Positions 41,197 through 54,100 of a stretch of DNA of 64,000 nucleotides are shown piece by piece (position 1 is the first letter of the stretch; the number at the start of each line of letters is the position of its first letter). Source of the stretch: Icerya purchasi (taxonomy: Eukaryota; Arthropoda; Insecta; Hemiptera; Monophlebidae); the NCBI GenBank assembly GCA_039619475.1, contig CM077115.1, positions 478,962,400-479,026,399 on the forward strand, read 5' to 3'. Under the pieces are notes generated by a model that saw nothing but the letters and a program-made list of their open reading frames with translations, was not told where the DNA came from and did no database searches. The translations under genes and the position numbers were made by a program.

Positions 41197-42027
41197 ATGA
41201 TAGTAGCACGTGAGGTAATTATCGATATTCAATGTTTTAAATATGATAATGATACGTACATCATTAAGGAACTTTCAATAATAAGTATCGATGGTGAAAT
41301 TCAATTTCATAGAATTTACAAGCCTCCATTCGAATGGGATGTATTATCCAATAATAAAAAACAAGAAAACATGAGGATAATTCAAAACTGTCATTCAATT
41401 CCGTGGAATGCAGGAGATTACAATTACGAATCTATTGCTGGTGATATAGAAAATGTGTTGGAAGATTTTGAACCATTGAATATTTACATTAAAGGAAATG
41501 AAAAAATTACCACTATATGGATAAAACTATTTGAAACATCACTTTCAAGATTCAAGATTATTAATTTAGAAAAAGAATTCGGTATACCCAATTTAAGGAA
41601 ATTAAATAATATGTATAAAGGAATATCAAGAGTTGTAAAATGTGATGCACACACGGATAAAAACATACATAGGTGTTCATTGCAGAATGTATATGTGATG
41701 ATGAAATGGTACAATGTAAATGTTAGACCTATATTATCATTAGTAAAATATTCTACGTGCGACTTGATGCAAAATATTACTGCAGAGATATTAATTAATG
41801 TATGCCCTCAAAAAATTTGCGATTTTTACAATAAATTACCTGTAGCACTGAAGAATGATCGACGTATCAAACGCTTCTTACCGTGTTTTAAACATCATAG
41901 CTATGATATTCCAGATTCCTTTCCACTCAGTGCAGTACATCCCACCTTAATCAAAGATTGTCCGCAATGCAACCATGCAAGTTTGTTCGAATTCCAACAT
42001 AACCCGATCAAAGGAGCCAATTTGTGA
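41197..42027 (+). CDS. Gene B: exonuclease-fold-like protein, right arm
   Basis: Mirror copy of the gene at 37,374 with the same 276-aa product. In this arm it follows the conserved unknown gene on the same strand, the position held by the integrase in element 1. Confidence 0.78.
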   Translation: MIVAREVIIDIQCFKYDNDTYIIKELSIISIDGEIQFHRIYKPPFEWDVLSNNKKQENMRIIQNCHSIPWNAGDYNYESIAGDIENVLEDFEPLNIYIKGNEKITTIWIKLFETSLSRFKIINLEKEFGIPNLRKLNNMYKGISRVVKCDAHTDKNIHRCSLQNVYVMMKWYNVNVRPILSLVKYSTCDLMQNITAEILINVCPQKICDFYNKLPVALKNDRRIKRFLPCFKHHSYDIPDSFPLSAVHPTLIKDCPQCNHASLFEFQHNPIKGANL

Positions 42028-42303
42028 GCATTGTACGAATCATAATCTTGTAATTTTTCCATCTTTAAATTTTTTGTGATATTTATTTATTTTTTAAATT
42101 AATTTTCTTTTATTCTTGTTAATCGTTTGTAAATATATTACATGAATTATATATATATTTTACATTTCATAATTTTTTTCGCGTGCGAATGGAATAATAA
42201 AAATAACTTTTTCTTTTTCCTTTAAATGTAAATATTATCTATATTCAACTTCAATAATGAGTATAAACACTTTTTTTTATTGTAAAATCATATGGGTTCT
42301 AAT

Positions 42304-42632
42304 TAGTGATGGGCAACTTCGAAATGATTCATTCGAATTATTTGATTGTTCGATGACTTTGAATGCATTCGATTGTTCCGTGGTTGCATTCGAAATGTTA
42401 TTTCATTCGAATAATTCATTCGTATTCACAACAATCATTCGAAATGCTATTTCTCTCGGAAGAATCTAGTCAATGTTTAACGAATACTTCATTCGTTTGT
42501 GTTCGGATAGTTTCGGTTTTTATTCGAATAATTCATTCGTATTCACAAAAATCATTCAATTGTTTTTTGTTTTTTTTTTGACGATTATCGGTTGTTTCGA
42601 TTGTAAAAACATTTCGAAATCGCACATCACTA
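42304..42632. mobile_element. hAT-type MITE 2, right arm
   Basis: Mirror of 36,769-37,097, same flanking 8-mers. Confidence 0.85.
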
Positions 42633-45214
42633 ATTCTAATACATATACATAAGAAAATAATAAAAAAAACGAGTAACAAATAAAAAAATAATAAACAGAG
42701 TGATAGCAATATGGTGTATTTAGAATTTGCATCATCTAATACCTCAAGCATTGTATGTAGAATATAAAAATGAGTAAAAATAGCTATAATTAGAGAGAGT
42801 ATGAATAAATTTTTAAAAAATATCAAAAAAACCCATGTTATTTTCCGGCGGCGTTTGAAATGAAAATTTCTACATGTATTTAATGTGATAGTTGACGCAG
42901 GTGCGAAAATATGTTTAATTTTTTCAAAATTTAATTCTAAAAACATTCGTGGAAAAGTAAATAAATTAAGTAAACATAGAAATTAGTAGGCATCATATAA
43001 AAAAATTAAAACTTATGATGGAACTTAGAATATAGATGAATGAAAAAAAAGTTGTAATTGAATAGATTAATGAAAAAACATAATAGTCTTTGTGTTTACG
43101 TTTCTTCTGTTTTTTTTTTTTGTTTTTTTCGTTATGTTTAATGCATCATATTGCTTTTTATGTATAGCCTCTTCACTCTCTTGTTTTCAAAAGTATACTC
43201 TTCTGTCAATTACTTCTTTAAAAAAACTTTCCGAATTTTAGCATTTATCATATTATATGACATGTACAATAAATTAACAGATTCCATATTGGAGTGTAAA
43301 GAAAACTATTTAAAAAAATCTCTGAAATAAAGAATAATATAAAGAAAAAAGATTGTGAAGCAAAGAAAGAAAAAAAGCAAAAAACAGTGATTCTTCATGA
43401 TATTTTTACTCCCCACCCTGGGGACAATTTATTTTTGTAGAATTTAAATATTGTTGTAAAAGCAAGTATGATGTTATTTTGTATATCACAGGGTGAAAAA
43501 AAAAAAAATAATAATAATACGTTAATCATTGATTTAAAAATTATATTATCATACATTTCCGGCATCCGATGTTTGCATGTGATTGTATAGAAAGCGTGTA
43601 TACACATATACACGAATAAAATATAATACATCCAAGGTAACTTGCATATTTCTGCTGTTGTCTAAAACCGTTAGAATATTAAGTAAAAGATTGAGTAAGA
43701 TAAATACGATCGTAACACATTGTTTAAAGAAACAAAAATAAAAAATAAAATAACATGATCGATTTAATTTGAATTTAGCAATATTTTTAGAACTAACATG
43801 AATTTTTTGTAAAACGCGAAAGAAAAAAAGGAAAGAAAACAACGGTAAAATTTGTTAGTTTTACGGATAAATCAGTATAGTTGTATTTAACAATGCCTAT
43901 GCAGTTAATAATCTTTTGTCATTCATTTAACCGTGCGCTCACACACATGCCCACATACATGTATACCGGTCTTAATGGTATGTTTATTATCAACTATCTC
44001 ATTCATCCAGTTTTAAAGCTAATTTTCGGTCTTTTTTATAAAACTGCCTCGAAAAGGATGCTAACGGATATTTCATGTCTGCCACTGCAGTGCAGTTCTG
44101 CAATAATAAAGGTACATAATTTATCTCACTCTCACTCTCTTAGTCTATAAGCGGATCTCTACCTGTCGTTGCGATTCAACGGTTGTTTCTTATTAGCCAT
44201 TTCGCACATTTCAAGCATACATACACACACATGTTCACACATATTCACACATATTTACTCACCCTTACGCGCATGCAGTGTCGATACATGATCTGCAAGT
44301 GCTTCTATAATGACGAAGACTATTCGTAGACGTTCCTGTAGATTTCGAAATATTTTCGTATTGAAAAATTTTAAATGTAAAAAATGAAAAATCTTAAAAT
44401 GAAACATAGAATAAAAATTTCCTTCGTAATCTGTATTCCAAATAATAAGACCCGTACGTTTTCATCAGCTCCCTCCCTCACATGTAAAAATTTAGCTTTT
44501 TATTTTCTCTCTCTGTCGTATCAGTCTATTTAAATGATATGAATAATAATAATGAAAATTTTTTTTTTAAAGATAATAAGTGTAAATTGAACGTTTTACG
44601 GAAATTTCCATCAAAGTTTGAAATCTATGTATTAAGTTTTGACCGTTTTTCAAATAAAGTCGTAGATTTACCATTCATATCGATGAAAAAATAAAAAAAT
44701 AATTTTTTTCATATTTGTATATGTAAGCATATACACGCATGCATATGCTGAGAGATAAAAAAAAAAAAAAAAAAAAGAAAAAGATTATTTAAATTTAAAT
44801 AAACAGTTACATAAATTGATGTGATTTCATCCATACAACATATTAATTGAAATAGAATGAAATAATAAATGATGTGTTCGGTACTATAATATCTGCGGTG
44901 TATCTAAATAATTTTAAAGTAATTATATGACCATGAAATAAAATAAAATGTAGGAAATGTATATTATTACATATTAAAATTCCATACATATATACATACA
45001 TACATTATAATTTATGTGAAACAATGTAAAAGATTTTGAAATAATAAAAATAAAAATGCGAGTAAAAGAAAAAAATATGGTTTTATTTCACATATTATAC
45101 ATACTGCGCGAAAGCTGACTTTGGTACATTGAAAGGTAATTGTTATGTTCATATTCAACTTTCGTAGGATCTAGACAACTCCATCTTTCAAATTCCGCGC
45201 CTTTTATTGAATTT
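42633..45214. other. AT-rich gene-free stretch, right arm
   Basis: Mirror of 34,187-36,768. Nothing further identified. Confidence 0.55.
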
Positions 45215-46234
45215 TTAATCCGTATGAATTGAATGTTGACAGTCATCGCAATCTTTTACTTTGACACAATTTCGAGTACTCCTGCGTAATGTATCACCGT
45301 CGATATAATATTCTTTATCATGTTCGTGATCGTAGCATGGTAGAAATGATTTTATCGTATCATCCTGTTTTAATCTGTCCGGTAAAAATATATAAATGTC
45401 CCCGATGCAACTTGGAAATAATGTAATTATCATTTCTTTGGTGGCTGTAATGAATAACTGGCTTAAATCATTTATATTGAGATTGTTCATAAGCTTCAGC
45501 GGACGGATAACGTGATCGTGCCATGTCCTCATCACCATAACATTTTTCACCGCACAATGAAAAATATCATTCCCATAATGGTGTTTACAAGTTAGCAAAT
45601 TGCTTATACCAGAGTATTCTTGATATAAATCATCGATATTAGGTACTCGAAAGACTTTCTCCATATTAACGAGTTCGTAGTCCAAGTCACGCAACAATTC
45701 AGACTTTTCGTTAAGTTCCCATAATATAAGTTTTGCATAAGTGGTTAAAATATATACGCGAACCTTCGGTTTTTCAGACAGTATTGTGAATATATCGCGT
45801 GCCATGAATATTTCTTCCCGACAGGGAAATAATGAGGGGTTTTTCAAGTAATGACTCACGGAAGAGCATTGTAAATGAGGCATTTTTGATGCAGACCATG
45901 CTCTGCTTGGCTTGTATAGCGTATGTAAATACCCCCCGCCAGACATCTCAATCATCGCTAGTTCGGTTACTAGAAAACCATAATCAGAATCCTTATGGAA
46001 GCTGAAATCTACAAAATATTCCGCTATATCCATCTGATCTGACAATAATACTGGACCAACGATTTTATGTGTAGAAGATGTTGATTCTGTTGAAGAATAA
46101 CCACCATCTGATTGTGGTAATTGAAGTGACGAAGACGTATGCGAGTCGCTATCACTCGCAAATAAATTCTGAATAAATTCGGCGTCTTTAATTGATTTTG
46201 AGTTGCTGCTTATGTTAACTATATTAGCGTTCAT
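45215..46234 (-). CDS. Gene A: exonuclease-fold-like protein, right arm
   Basis: Mirror copy of the gene at 33,167, 339 aa, differing at residue 3 only (Ala for Thr). Both copies being fully open after duplication means the palindrome is recent, is gene-converting, or the protein is maintained. Promoter cassette and splice acceptor are duplicated with it, so both copies should be expressible. Confidence 0.78.
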   Translation of the reverse strand: MNANIVNISSNSKSIKDAEFIQNLFASDSDSHTSSSLQLPQSDGGYSSTESTSSTHKIVGPVLLSDQMDIAEYFVDFSFHKDSDYGFLVTELAMIEMSGGGYLHTLYKPSRAWSASKMPHLQCSSVSHYLKNPSLFPCREEIFMARDIFTILSEKPKVRVYILTTYAKLILWELNEKSELLRDLDYELVNMEKVFRVPNIDDLYQEYSGISNLLTCKHHYGNDIFHCAVKNVMVMRTWHDHVIRPLKLMNNLNINDLSQLFITATKEMIITLFPSCIGDIYIFLPDRLKQDDTIKSFLPCYDHEHDKEYYIDGDTLRRSTRNCVKVKDCDDCQHSIHTD

Positions 46235-46482
46235 GATTGAATAATATGTATTTCAAACTTTTCACTAAAAAAAAGACAGAGAAAAAGAAAGAGAAAAAGG
46301 AAAGATAAAAGACAAAAATAAATGATAGAGAAAAAAAGAGAAAAAACATAGGAAATTATTTTCTTTAATGTTGACGTAAATTTTTTAATAATGCGTGAAC
46401 ACAGATTCGACAAAATATACATGTTTATCATAAAACTAATACTGACTGCTTGAATGATTCCGTTCGATAGTCTATCTCATTA

Positions 46483-46601
46483 GCTACCTTTGAATCGGTT
46501 GTGGCAGTGGAAATGTTACGTCAGAAAAATGTTGTTACGTCGGAGAAAGCTGAATATATTTGTATACAAACAAAGTAATCGAGGACTTTGAGTGTATACT
46601 C
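46483..46601 (+). promoter_or_regulatory. Promoter-like cassette upstream of gene A, right arm
   Basis: Mirror of 32,800-32,918. Confidence 0.6.
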
Positions 46602-47779
46602 ATATGTGAGGGAGTGTGAAAAATATTCTTGTACCGAATAATGGGAAATAGCGTGCGAGCAATGTACAAGTGGTCTTGAAGGTATGCGAGTCATGCAGGT
46701 AAAGGTTGTTGCGATGACGAGATATATACCTGCAGAGGTTATCGATTCTTGGAAAACAGGTATTGACGTTCGAAACAATAATGTCTTGAAACGATCGAAA
46801 AAATTATGTTTGTAGCGAACGATTAATATTAAAAATAATTGTGATGTTGATAAACATTTTTTTATTGGTCGGAGATTTTTCTTTCTCGAAAGGTTAAAAT
46901 TATTTTTGACAATGTTAAGTGTATATGATGACATGACTGTGTAGGAAAAAGTAATACCAGTACAAAAAAAATAAAGATCGTTAATAAAAATTAGACATAT
47001 AGAACTGCATGTGGTGTGTATGCGAGACCAATGTGATATGCTATTGTGTCTAACGTTGAAAAAATGTTCATGATCAATACGGAAATTCGTGATAGAAGAT
47101 AAGTGTGTGGGAATGTGCGGTACGCTTTCGAGTGAACCATTGATTAATTTTTAGAATCGATAAAATAAATAAAGATTATGAAAGATAAGCAATTTTAGAT
47201 GTGAGGGGGCGGGGGTAGAAAGAATGAATTTTTAGGATTGAAAAAAAAAAAAAAATGAAAAACACATTCGAATCAATTTTTTGAAGAACTCGTAATAGAG
47301 TAACGTATAATGTAGAATCTGTGCGGTTGATAGATAGTATGCTTTCACAACAGTCTGAATGTCTGTTCGGATTAATTTTTAAAACCTCGGAAAACATACA
47401 GAAATACTTACGGACTGAAAAATAATCGTAATGAGAAAAATAACAAAATATACTTGAAGTAATTTTGAAAAAAAAAGTGGTAACGCGAACGAATGATACG
47501 TGCGCGAGAATGATGCGTGTGCTTTCGTTGAGGGGCGAGACATCGATAGATTTATTTTTAAAACTGGGGAAAACATACATAAATACTTACGGATGGAAAA
47601 GTAATCGTAAGTGAGAAAAAATAATAAATATACTTAGACTAATTCTATAATACTTAGGCTTGGAAAAATTATTATGAACGATAGGGAAACTATTGAGAGC
47701 AGAGTGTGCACGGGATCGAATGATTCGCTTTCGCGGTGGCTAACGCTATGGTAGATATAAGCGTGTGATCTGTCAGTGC

Positions 47780-48361
47780 TAGTGATGTGCGATTTCGAAA
47801 TGTTTTTACAAACGAAATAATCAACAATCGTCAAAAAAAAAAAAAACAATCAAATGATTTTGATTCGAATGATTTTAATTCGAATGATTTTGATTCGAAT
47901 GATTTTAATTCGAATGAGTTTGATTCGAATGATTTTGATTCGAATGATTTTAATTCGAATGATTGTTGTGAATACGAATGAATTATACGAATGAAATAAA
48001 ATTTCGAATGATTGTTGTGAATACGAATGAATTATACGAATGAAATAACATTTCGAATGATTATTGTGAATACGAATGAAATAACATTTCGAATGATTGT
48101 TGTGAATACGAATGAATTATACGAATGAAATAACATTTCGAATGATTGTTGTGAATACGAATGAAATAACATTTCGAATGATTGTTGTGAATACGAATGA
48201 ATTATACGAATGAAATAACATTTCGAATGATTGTTGTGAATACGAATGAATTATACGAATGAAATAACATTTCGAATGCAACTGTGGAACAATCGAATGC
48301 ATTTGAAGTTATCGAACAATCGAATAATTCGAATGAAACATTTCGAAGTTGCCCATCACTA
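47780..48361. mobile_element. hAT-type MITE 1, right arm
   Basis: Mirror of 31,041-31,622, with the same target duplication (gtcagtgc) at the same place in the arm. Confidence 0.9.
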
Positions 48362-48922
48362 GTCAGTGCGCTTTTGTAACGATCGGAGAATAAGGAAAAT
48401 TTTTTGGAACCGTAGAAATTGAAAAAATATATTTTGACTAATTTTATAATACTTACGGACGGAAAAAAAAAATATTATAAACGACAGAGAAACTATTGAC
48501 AGCGGAATGTGTGCGGGATCGGACGGTGTGCATTCGCTGAGGGGCGAGACATCGAAGGATTTATTTTTAGAACTGGGGGAAACATACATAAATACTTACA
48601 GATGGAAAAATAATCGTAAGTGAGAAAAAATAATATATGATAGATATAAGTGTGTGATCTGTCAGTGTGCTTTTCTAACGATCGGAGAATGAAGAAAAAT
48701 TTTTGGAACCGTAGAAAATGAGAAATATACTTAGACTAATTTGTATAATGCTTAGGCGTGAAAAAAAATAAAAAAATAAAAAAATACATTTGAATGGTAC
48801 AAAGTGGGTGAACGGGGAGCTCAGGTTAGTTTCATGCTTTAAATATTATACTTTGGTTAATTTAAAAAAATCACGATATCGCGAACGATCGACACGTGTG
48901 CGAGAACGATGCGTGCGCTTTT

Positions 48923-49157
48923 ACTACATTTGAATCGGTTGTGGCAGTGGAAATGTTGCGTCAGAAAAATGTCGTTCTTTCGGAGAAAGTCGGTTACATA
49001 TGTGTATACGAACAAAGTAGTCAAGGATGTGGGTATAAGTGTGTTTATGTTAGTGTGTACATGTGGGGCGTGGTTCCGTAATAATGTATCGACTGGAATA
49101 GAAATTATAAGAATATTAAGATCCTGTTTCAACGGTTTTGAAAGTGTTTGCATGCAA
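48923..49157 (+). promoter_or_regulatory. Promoter-like cassette, subterminal copy, right arm
   Basis: Mirror of 30,244-30,478. Confidence 0.55.
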
Positions 49158-49466
49158 CGTCACATGTAGTGATGGTTGAAGCGAGTGTGTAGAAATAAAA
49201 AAATAAAAAAAAATCTTAGGGTAATTTTATAATACTTACACCCTGAAAAATAAAAAATACGTACGAATGGAAAAAGAGGAAGAAGGGGGGTTTAGGTTAG
49301 TTTCTGGCTTTAAATATTATACTTTGGTTAAATTCGGAATTTTTATACTTACACGCAGAATTTTGGAAAATCGCGGTATCGCGAACGATCGACGAGTGCG
49401 CGGGAACGGCGCGTGCGCCTTCTAAGTATGCTAGGAGGGCGAGCGGGGGGACTTGGATTAACTTTC

Positions 49467-49791
49467 TAATAATTCAACGATTAAATTGATTGCATAATTA
49501 ATAATTCAACGATTAAATTGATTGCATAATTAATAATTCAACGATTAAATTGATTGCATAATTAATAATTCAACGATTAAATTGATTGCATAATTAATAA
49601 TTCAACGATTAAATTGATTGCATAATTAAGAATTCAACGATTAAATTGATTGCATAATTAATAATTCAACGATTAAATTGATTACATAATTAATAATTCA
49701 ACGATTAAATTGATTGCATAATTAATAATTCAACGATTAAATTGATTGCATAATTAATAATTCAACGATTAAATTGATTGCGTAATTAATT
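49467..49791. repeat. 32-bp tandem repeat, about ten copies (right TIR)
   Basis: Mirror of 29,610-29,934, with the same variant units at mirrored positions. Confidence 0.95.
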
Positions 49792-50015
49792 AGGGACACA
49801 TGGGTGCTTGGGACCCTTAATTGGGTTAATTTTCTGCAATAATCGGGGTATTCGGGTTAGTTTTTGACCTCTGATACTATTAATTAGGTTAATTTTACGA
49901 ATTAATCAAGACAATAAGGTGAAATTTCGCCTCTGAGAATGACTCTTGGGTGCTATGGGTGCTATGGGTGCTGGCGGCATCCTTTGTGCGCCAGAACATA
50001 TATATATATGCTACT

Positions 50016-50021
50016 CACGTT
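50016..50021. repeat. Target-site duplication, right (cacgtt)
   Basis: Exact repeat of 29,380-29,385, directly after the CTACT terminus. Confidence 0.9.
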
Positions 50022-50580
50022 AAAAAGAAAATCAAAACTGTAACTCACATAGAACCAGCTGTGTAATTTTTTGAAATTTTTTTTCTTAAAACTTGATTTT
50101 CACATTTTTCAAAGTTTGAGCACTTTAATTTTAAAATTTCTGAGGTTTCGTATTTTTCCTATATTCCAGCGGTTGAAATACATAATTTAAAAAATAGAGG
50201 GACTCCAGCTACCACGGAAATGGCTGTGGACTTTTTTTCAGTTTCGAGTCTTACCGCATTAAGCATGTATTTTTGCAAATTTTGATCCTTAAATATCAAA
50301 ATTTTTCGAATTTGACTTTTTCCCTGTATTTTGAAGACCTTAGTATGTAAGTTAAAATGAAAATCAATGTCGTAACTTATATAGAACCGGCTGCGGAATT
50401 TTTTAAAAATTTGTTTCTTAAAACTTGATTTTCACATTTTTCGAAATTTGGGCCCTTTAGTTTTAAAATTTTGAGGGTCTTATTATTTTCGTATGACGTG
50501 ACGAAGGAAATACTTCGATTGAAAAAAAAATTAACTCTCTAGCTACTATAGAACGGTCTGTACGATTTTTTTTCTTGCAG
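50022..50580. repeat. ~335-bp satellite array, right part
   Basis: Continues the array broken by element 2: markers at 50,202 and 50,548. Leaving out the element and one target copy, the spacing across the insertion is ~318 bp, close to the array period. Confidence 0.85.
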
Positions 50581-50814
50581 CTTTATATAATAGATATCAT
50601 ATTTACTATGTTTATGAATCACTAGTACCTAAAACTTACCGTTTTATTATAATCGTTTTTAATATATATGTATTTAATTGTTTTCCTTTTGTTTTTCATT
50701 TCACATATAATTTTACATTACATTAAATAATGTGTATACAAAATAATATTACAGGAATATAAGTCCATCTGCACCAATCTGACTCTTTGCTTAGGACGAC
50801 CTTAATATGCAACA

Positions 50815-51120
50815 TGTTTATCATGAACATGTTAACGGTGTATGCTCCCCGCGGACTTTTCAAGATACGTGCCGCCCCTGATGGAGATATTGGTACGGGT
50901 TCTTAGTGCTGGATAAAGAAAAACATATGAATTTCGGGCGTTTCCGGCGCCTGTTCGATGAATTTCTAGTTTCTGACTAAGTCACGATAGATCGAATTAA
51001 CCAAGAAATACGATTCAAGATTGAACTGGATAAACTGTGCTCGGATATCTTGAATAAGTATCAATAGTTGAAAAATGATCGTGAGGCTCTTATGCAGTCT
51101 TCAAGTTTAGTGCTGCAATC
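50815..51120 (+). pseudogene. Fossil Maverick: packaging-ATPase end plus start of the conserved unknown gene
   Basis: A legible but broken version of the ATPase C-terminus (YHEHVNGVCS-like start, then a GRFRRLFDEFLVSD-like end and a stop), followed after a short gap by sequence matching the first ~60 codons of the gene at 10,526. Order and spacing are as in element 1. Cut off at ~51,125 by other sequence. Confidence 0.78.
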
Positions 51121-51129
51121 GCTGGCTAA

Positions 51130-54100
51130 ACCCCTAACGTATATATATATTAGTGGTGGATACTTATTAATGATTTGTGGCGTTATAGTGAGTCTGTATT
51201 ACATTTTCTTTCTGTTTTTAATGTTTTAGTTATCTGAATTCTTTTAATTATATTTAAATATTAGCTTTTAAATTCATAATTTATGTTCTTTAATTTCGAA
51301 ATTGTTTGTCGGCATTGTGCTCAAAACGGGGTGCTGATTTCATCTAATATACACGTATTTGGCATCTATGATTGAGGAAGGTTTTCGGCAACAACTCGCC
51401 AACGACAATTGTTGTCGACAGCAAGTCGTCAAGAACGCAAGACAATTTCACACTGTCGTAGTATTTCTTCTAATATTTTGAAATATTGTGCGTGTTTAAC
51501 TTTTTTTCTTTTTTTTTTTTTTGCAAATTTAAAGAGTAAGTGAACGTTCTCTGTTATTATATATTATATTGTTAGTTACGTGGTGGGCTTAACCCCCACC
51601 CTCACTAGTAATTTGAATTAATATGGATACTGAATGAGCTGGCTGACCTCTTGAAAAGAGTCACCCAGCTCACCACAACCATTATAGCCCAATTCAAAGC
51701 AAGAAGTCTCTCGAAGGTTGAAAAGGAGAATGTTCTCCAATTAGCCTCCCAAATTGACTCGCTGATAGCCAAATGTCAATTAATTATATGCAATATTAAA
51801 AAAATATTTTCGACAAAGCAAACATCTATCCAAACAGTAGTTAAGGATGTATTGCACACAAGATCTGCAAATAGATTGGAACGTTCCTATCGGGATATTG
51901 TTGCAGATCACAAGGCCATCAATATGAATAAAACTATTATAAAATCGGATAATATTAATGCATTCGATAGACAGTTGAAGGAAAAAGTTTCACCTCATAA
52001 AGACGAAATGAAAGTTTTTTTTTTCCTACCCTGGGCGCGCCAGCGGCCTTGACCCAACAACATGAAAAATTAAGAGTTATAATTAAATAGCCAAGCGGTC
52101 AGAAATGGAAAAGACAAAGGACAGCAGCAATGGAATAACTGAAGGCAATGGGAAGCAAAGAATATCATCATGATGATTATCACAGAGACTAAATAAGATT
52201 CTGATAAACTTATAGACATCATTCATCAGCGCATTTCTGAAGCCAAGGTGCAACAAGAGAAGTTGCTTGACCCAACAATATTAATTTTCAGAACGAACAC
52301 CATTTCCGAAGAAAACATTACCCAATTTTTCACTGAAGCCTATGGTGAGGCTCCATTGTAAGTATCCAAAATTACAACAGATAGGGCCAATCGAATCTAT
52401 GTAAGGTTCACCTCCAGTACATACAGAAAACTACCAGGTGATGGAAAAATACGGGTTAAATGGGAGTCGCTGGGTTTTGTAACATCCATTTCGTCCCGCC
52501 AGTGCAAAAGGTGCCTTAAATTCGGACACACTGATAAAATCTGCAGGTTAGAGGATAATTACATTAACTTTGCTAACAAACGTAAAGATACAACAAGTGT
52601 AAACTGTTTGTACGACAATATCGCTAATCTATGTAAATTTAAGGACTTATCTAATAATACTAGATATTGTAAGCAGGTCCATTGGAAGCATCGACCACAC
52701 TTCCCATAATAAAAATTGCCCTTGTTTCATTAAAGCTGTCGAAAACCTTAAGTCTAGAATAGACTTTAGCACTTTAGTTAAATTATCTAAATGTTGGTGG
52801 TTCCTATGCCTGTCAGCTTCTTTTCATTAGAGATGTAGTGGATTCTGATTGTGATCTAGCAGTCATTGCTGAACCTTATACATACAATGATGGTATTTCT
52901 GTTCCTAGAGATTATGTTCATTATTCTAATAATCGGATCGCAATCATTATCAAAAATAATATTCCCCATCATATAAATTATAATGCAAATAATATCACCT
53001 CACTTATCATTCATAAATACGTATTTATTGCATGCTACTTGTCACCAAATAAACCTAAGTTGCAGCGCTTTGACCTGATTGATTACATCATCAAGTCCAG
53101 TTGCCATCTCTCACCTATACTCATAGGTGACTTCAATATCAGATTTTCAGTCATGGAGGATAAGGTGATTGATTGTCAAACATCATATTTATTCCATGAA
53201 TTCATAGTCACCAACGGTTTGGTTATGAAAAATAATAAACAGTACACTTTTAGTAATTACAATGGAAATAGCATCATTGATTATCTGATCGTTCATATTG
53301 GAATTTAATACTTGGTAACCTTTTCATTATGCCGCTTTGACCTGACTTTCCACAAAGCTATTTACTCCACCCTATCCCTCCAGGTCCCTAAATATAACAG
53401 CAATGTATTCATTAGACTTAATTTTAAATCGTTACATGCTAATCTTAACAAACAATACATTGGTCAACTGCAAGCTGATATTGCTGGTTGTACTAATGAA
53501 GCGCAGCTAGAATCTAATATCGAACGTTTAAACAGTTACCTTACAAAAATTGTACTTAAGTCTCAGAAAAAGTTCGTAGCTCCAGGCGAAAACTGGTGGT
53601 TGGAATTCAACATATCAAAGATAAAATTAATTCGATTCGTAGAAAGAAATCAAAATGTAATAATTTTAGTAAGAAATTTATCCTCGAGGCTGTATTAAAA
53701 TTCCTTTAGATCAGGTATAAAAACCTAATCATAAAATCAAAATTAAACAACTGGCGTCAACTAATTCAGAATAGTTCTGCATGGGGACGCCCTTATAAGT
53801 TTATATTTAACAAAAATAAACCCACTCAAATTCCTGCATTGATACTTAACAATTACCTCATTGTACGTAATACAGGTAAGTGTAAAGCCTTCCTTAATCA
53901 TTTTTTCCTCAGTATTAAAGATGAATTTCCTTCCACCTGTGACATGCTTGGATCAGTCTCACCAAAAGTCACCGACAGAGATGTCTTCAGTATTATTAAT
54001 AATCTTTGTAATAAGAAAGCTGCCTCGAATGATAAAATTAGAAATGTAGTAGTTAAATATCTTAAATCACACTTCCCTGGAATGATTTGTAATATAATTA

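Larger units (their letters stand above)
29386..50015. mobile_element. Palindromic Maverick/Polinton derivative (element 2), complete, 20,630 bp
   Basis: Bounded by a perfect cacgtt target duplication and by AGTAG...CTACT ends. Positions pair by a constant sum of 79,401 (79,402 across a short stretch, from a homopolymer indel) from the termini to 39,369/40,032, giving two 9,984-bp arms around a 662-bp spacer. The arms differ by only a handful of bases (for example the third codon of the 339-aa gene, and one base near 31,935). It shares TIR, 32-bp repeat, promoter cassette and gene families with element 1, but has no complete polymerase, integrase, ATPase, protease or capsid gene. It must have been moved by enzymes supplied elsewhere. 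Confidence 0.93.
40032..50015 (-). repeat. Right arm of the giant palindrome
   Basis: Reverse complement of the left arm. In this orientation the order (conserved unknown gene +, then a plus gene, then a minus gene, then TIR) matches the right half of element 1, so this arm is the one in native orientation. Confidence 0.95.

Noticed and set aside
29386..50015. Two independent elements inserted tail to tail
   Set aside because: Only one pair of target duplications is present, at the outermost ends, and there are no TIRs at the centre; one palindromic element explains the data better.
29386..50015. Pure long-read hairpin (assembly) artefact
   Set aside because: The spacer is non-palindromic, the arms carry a few real differences, and the host satellite resumes with a target duplication. 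Not fully excluded without read data.
51541..51600. Possible tRNA or small RNA gene near the LINE 5' end
   Set aside because: No cloverleaf or box elements could be made out.
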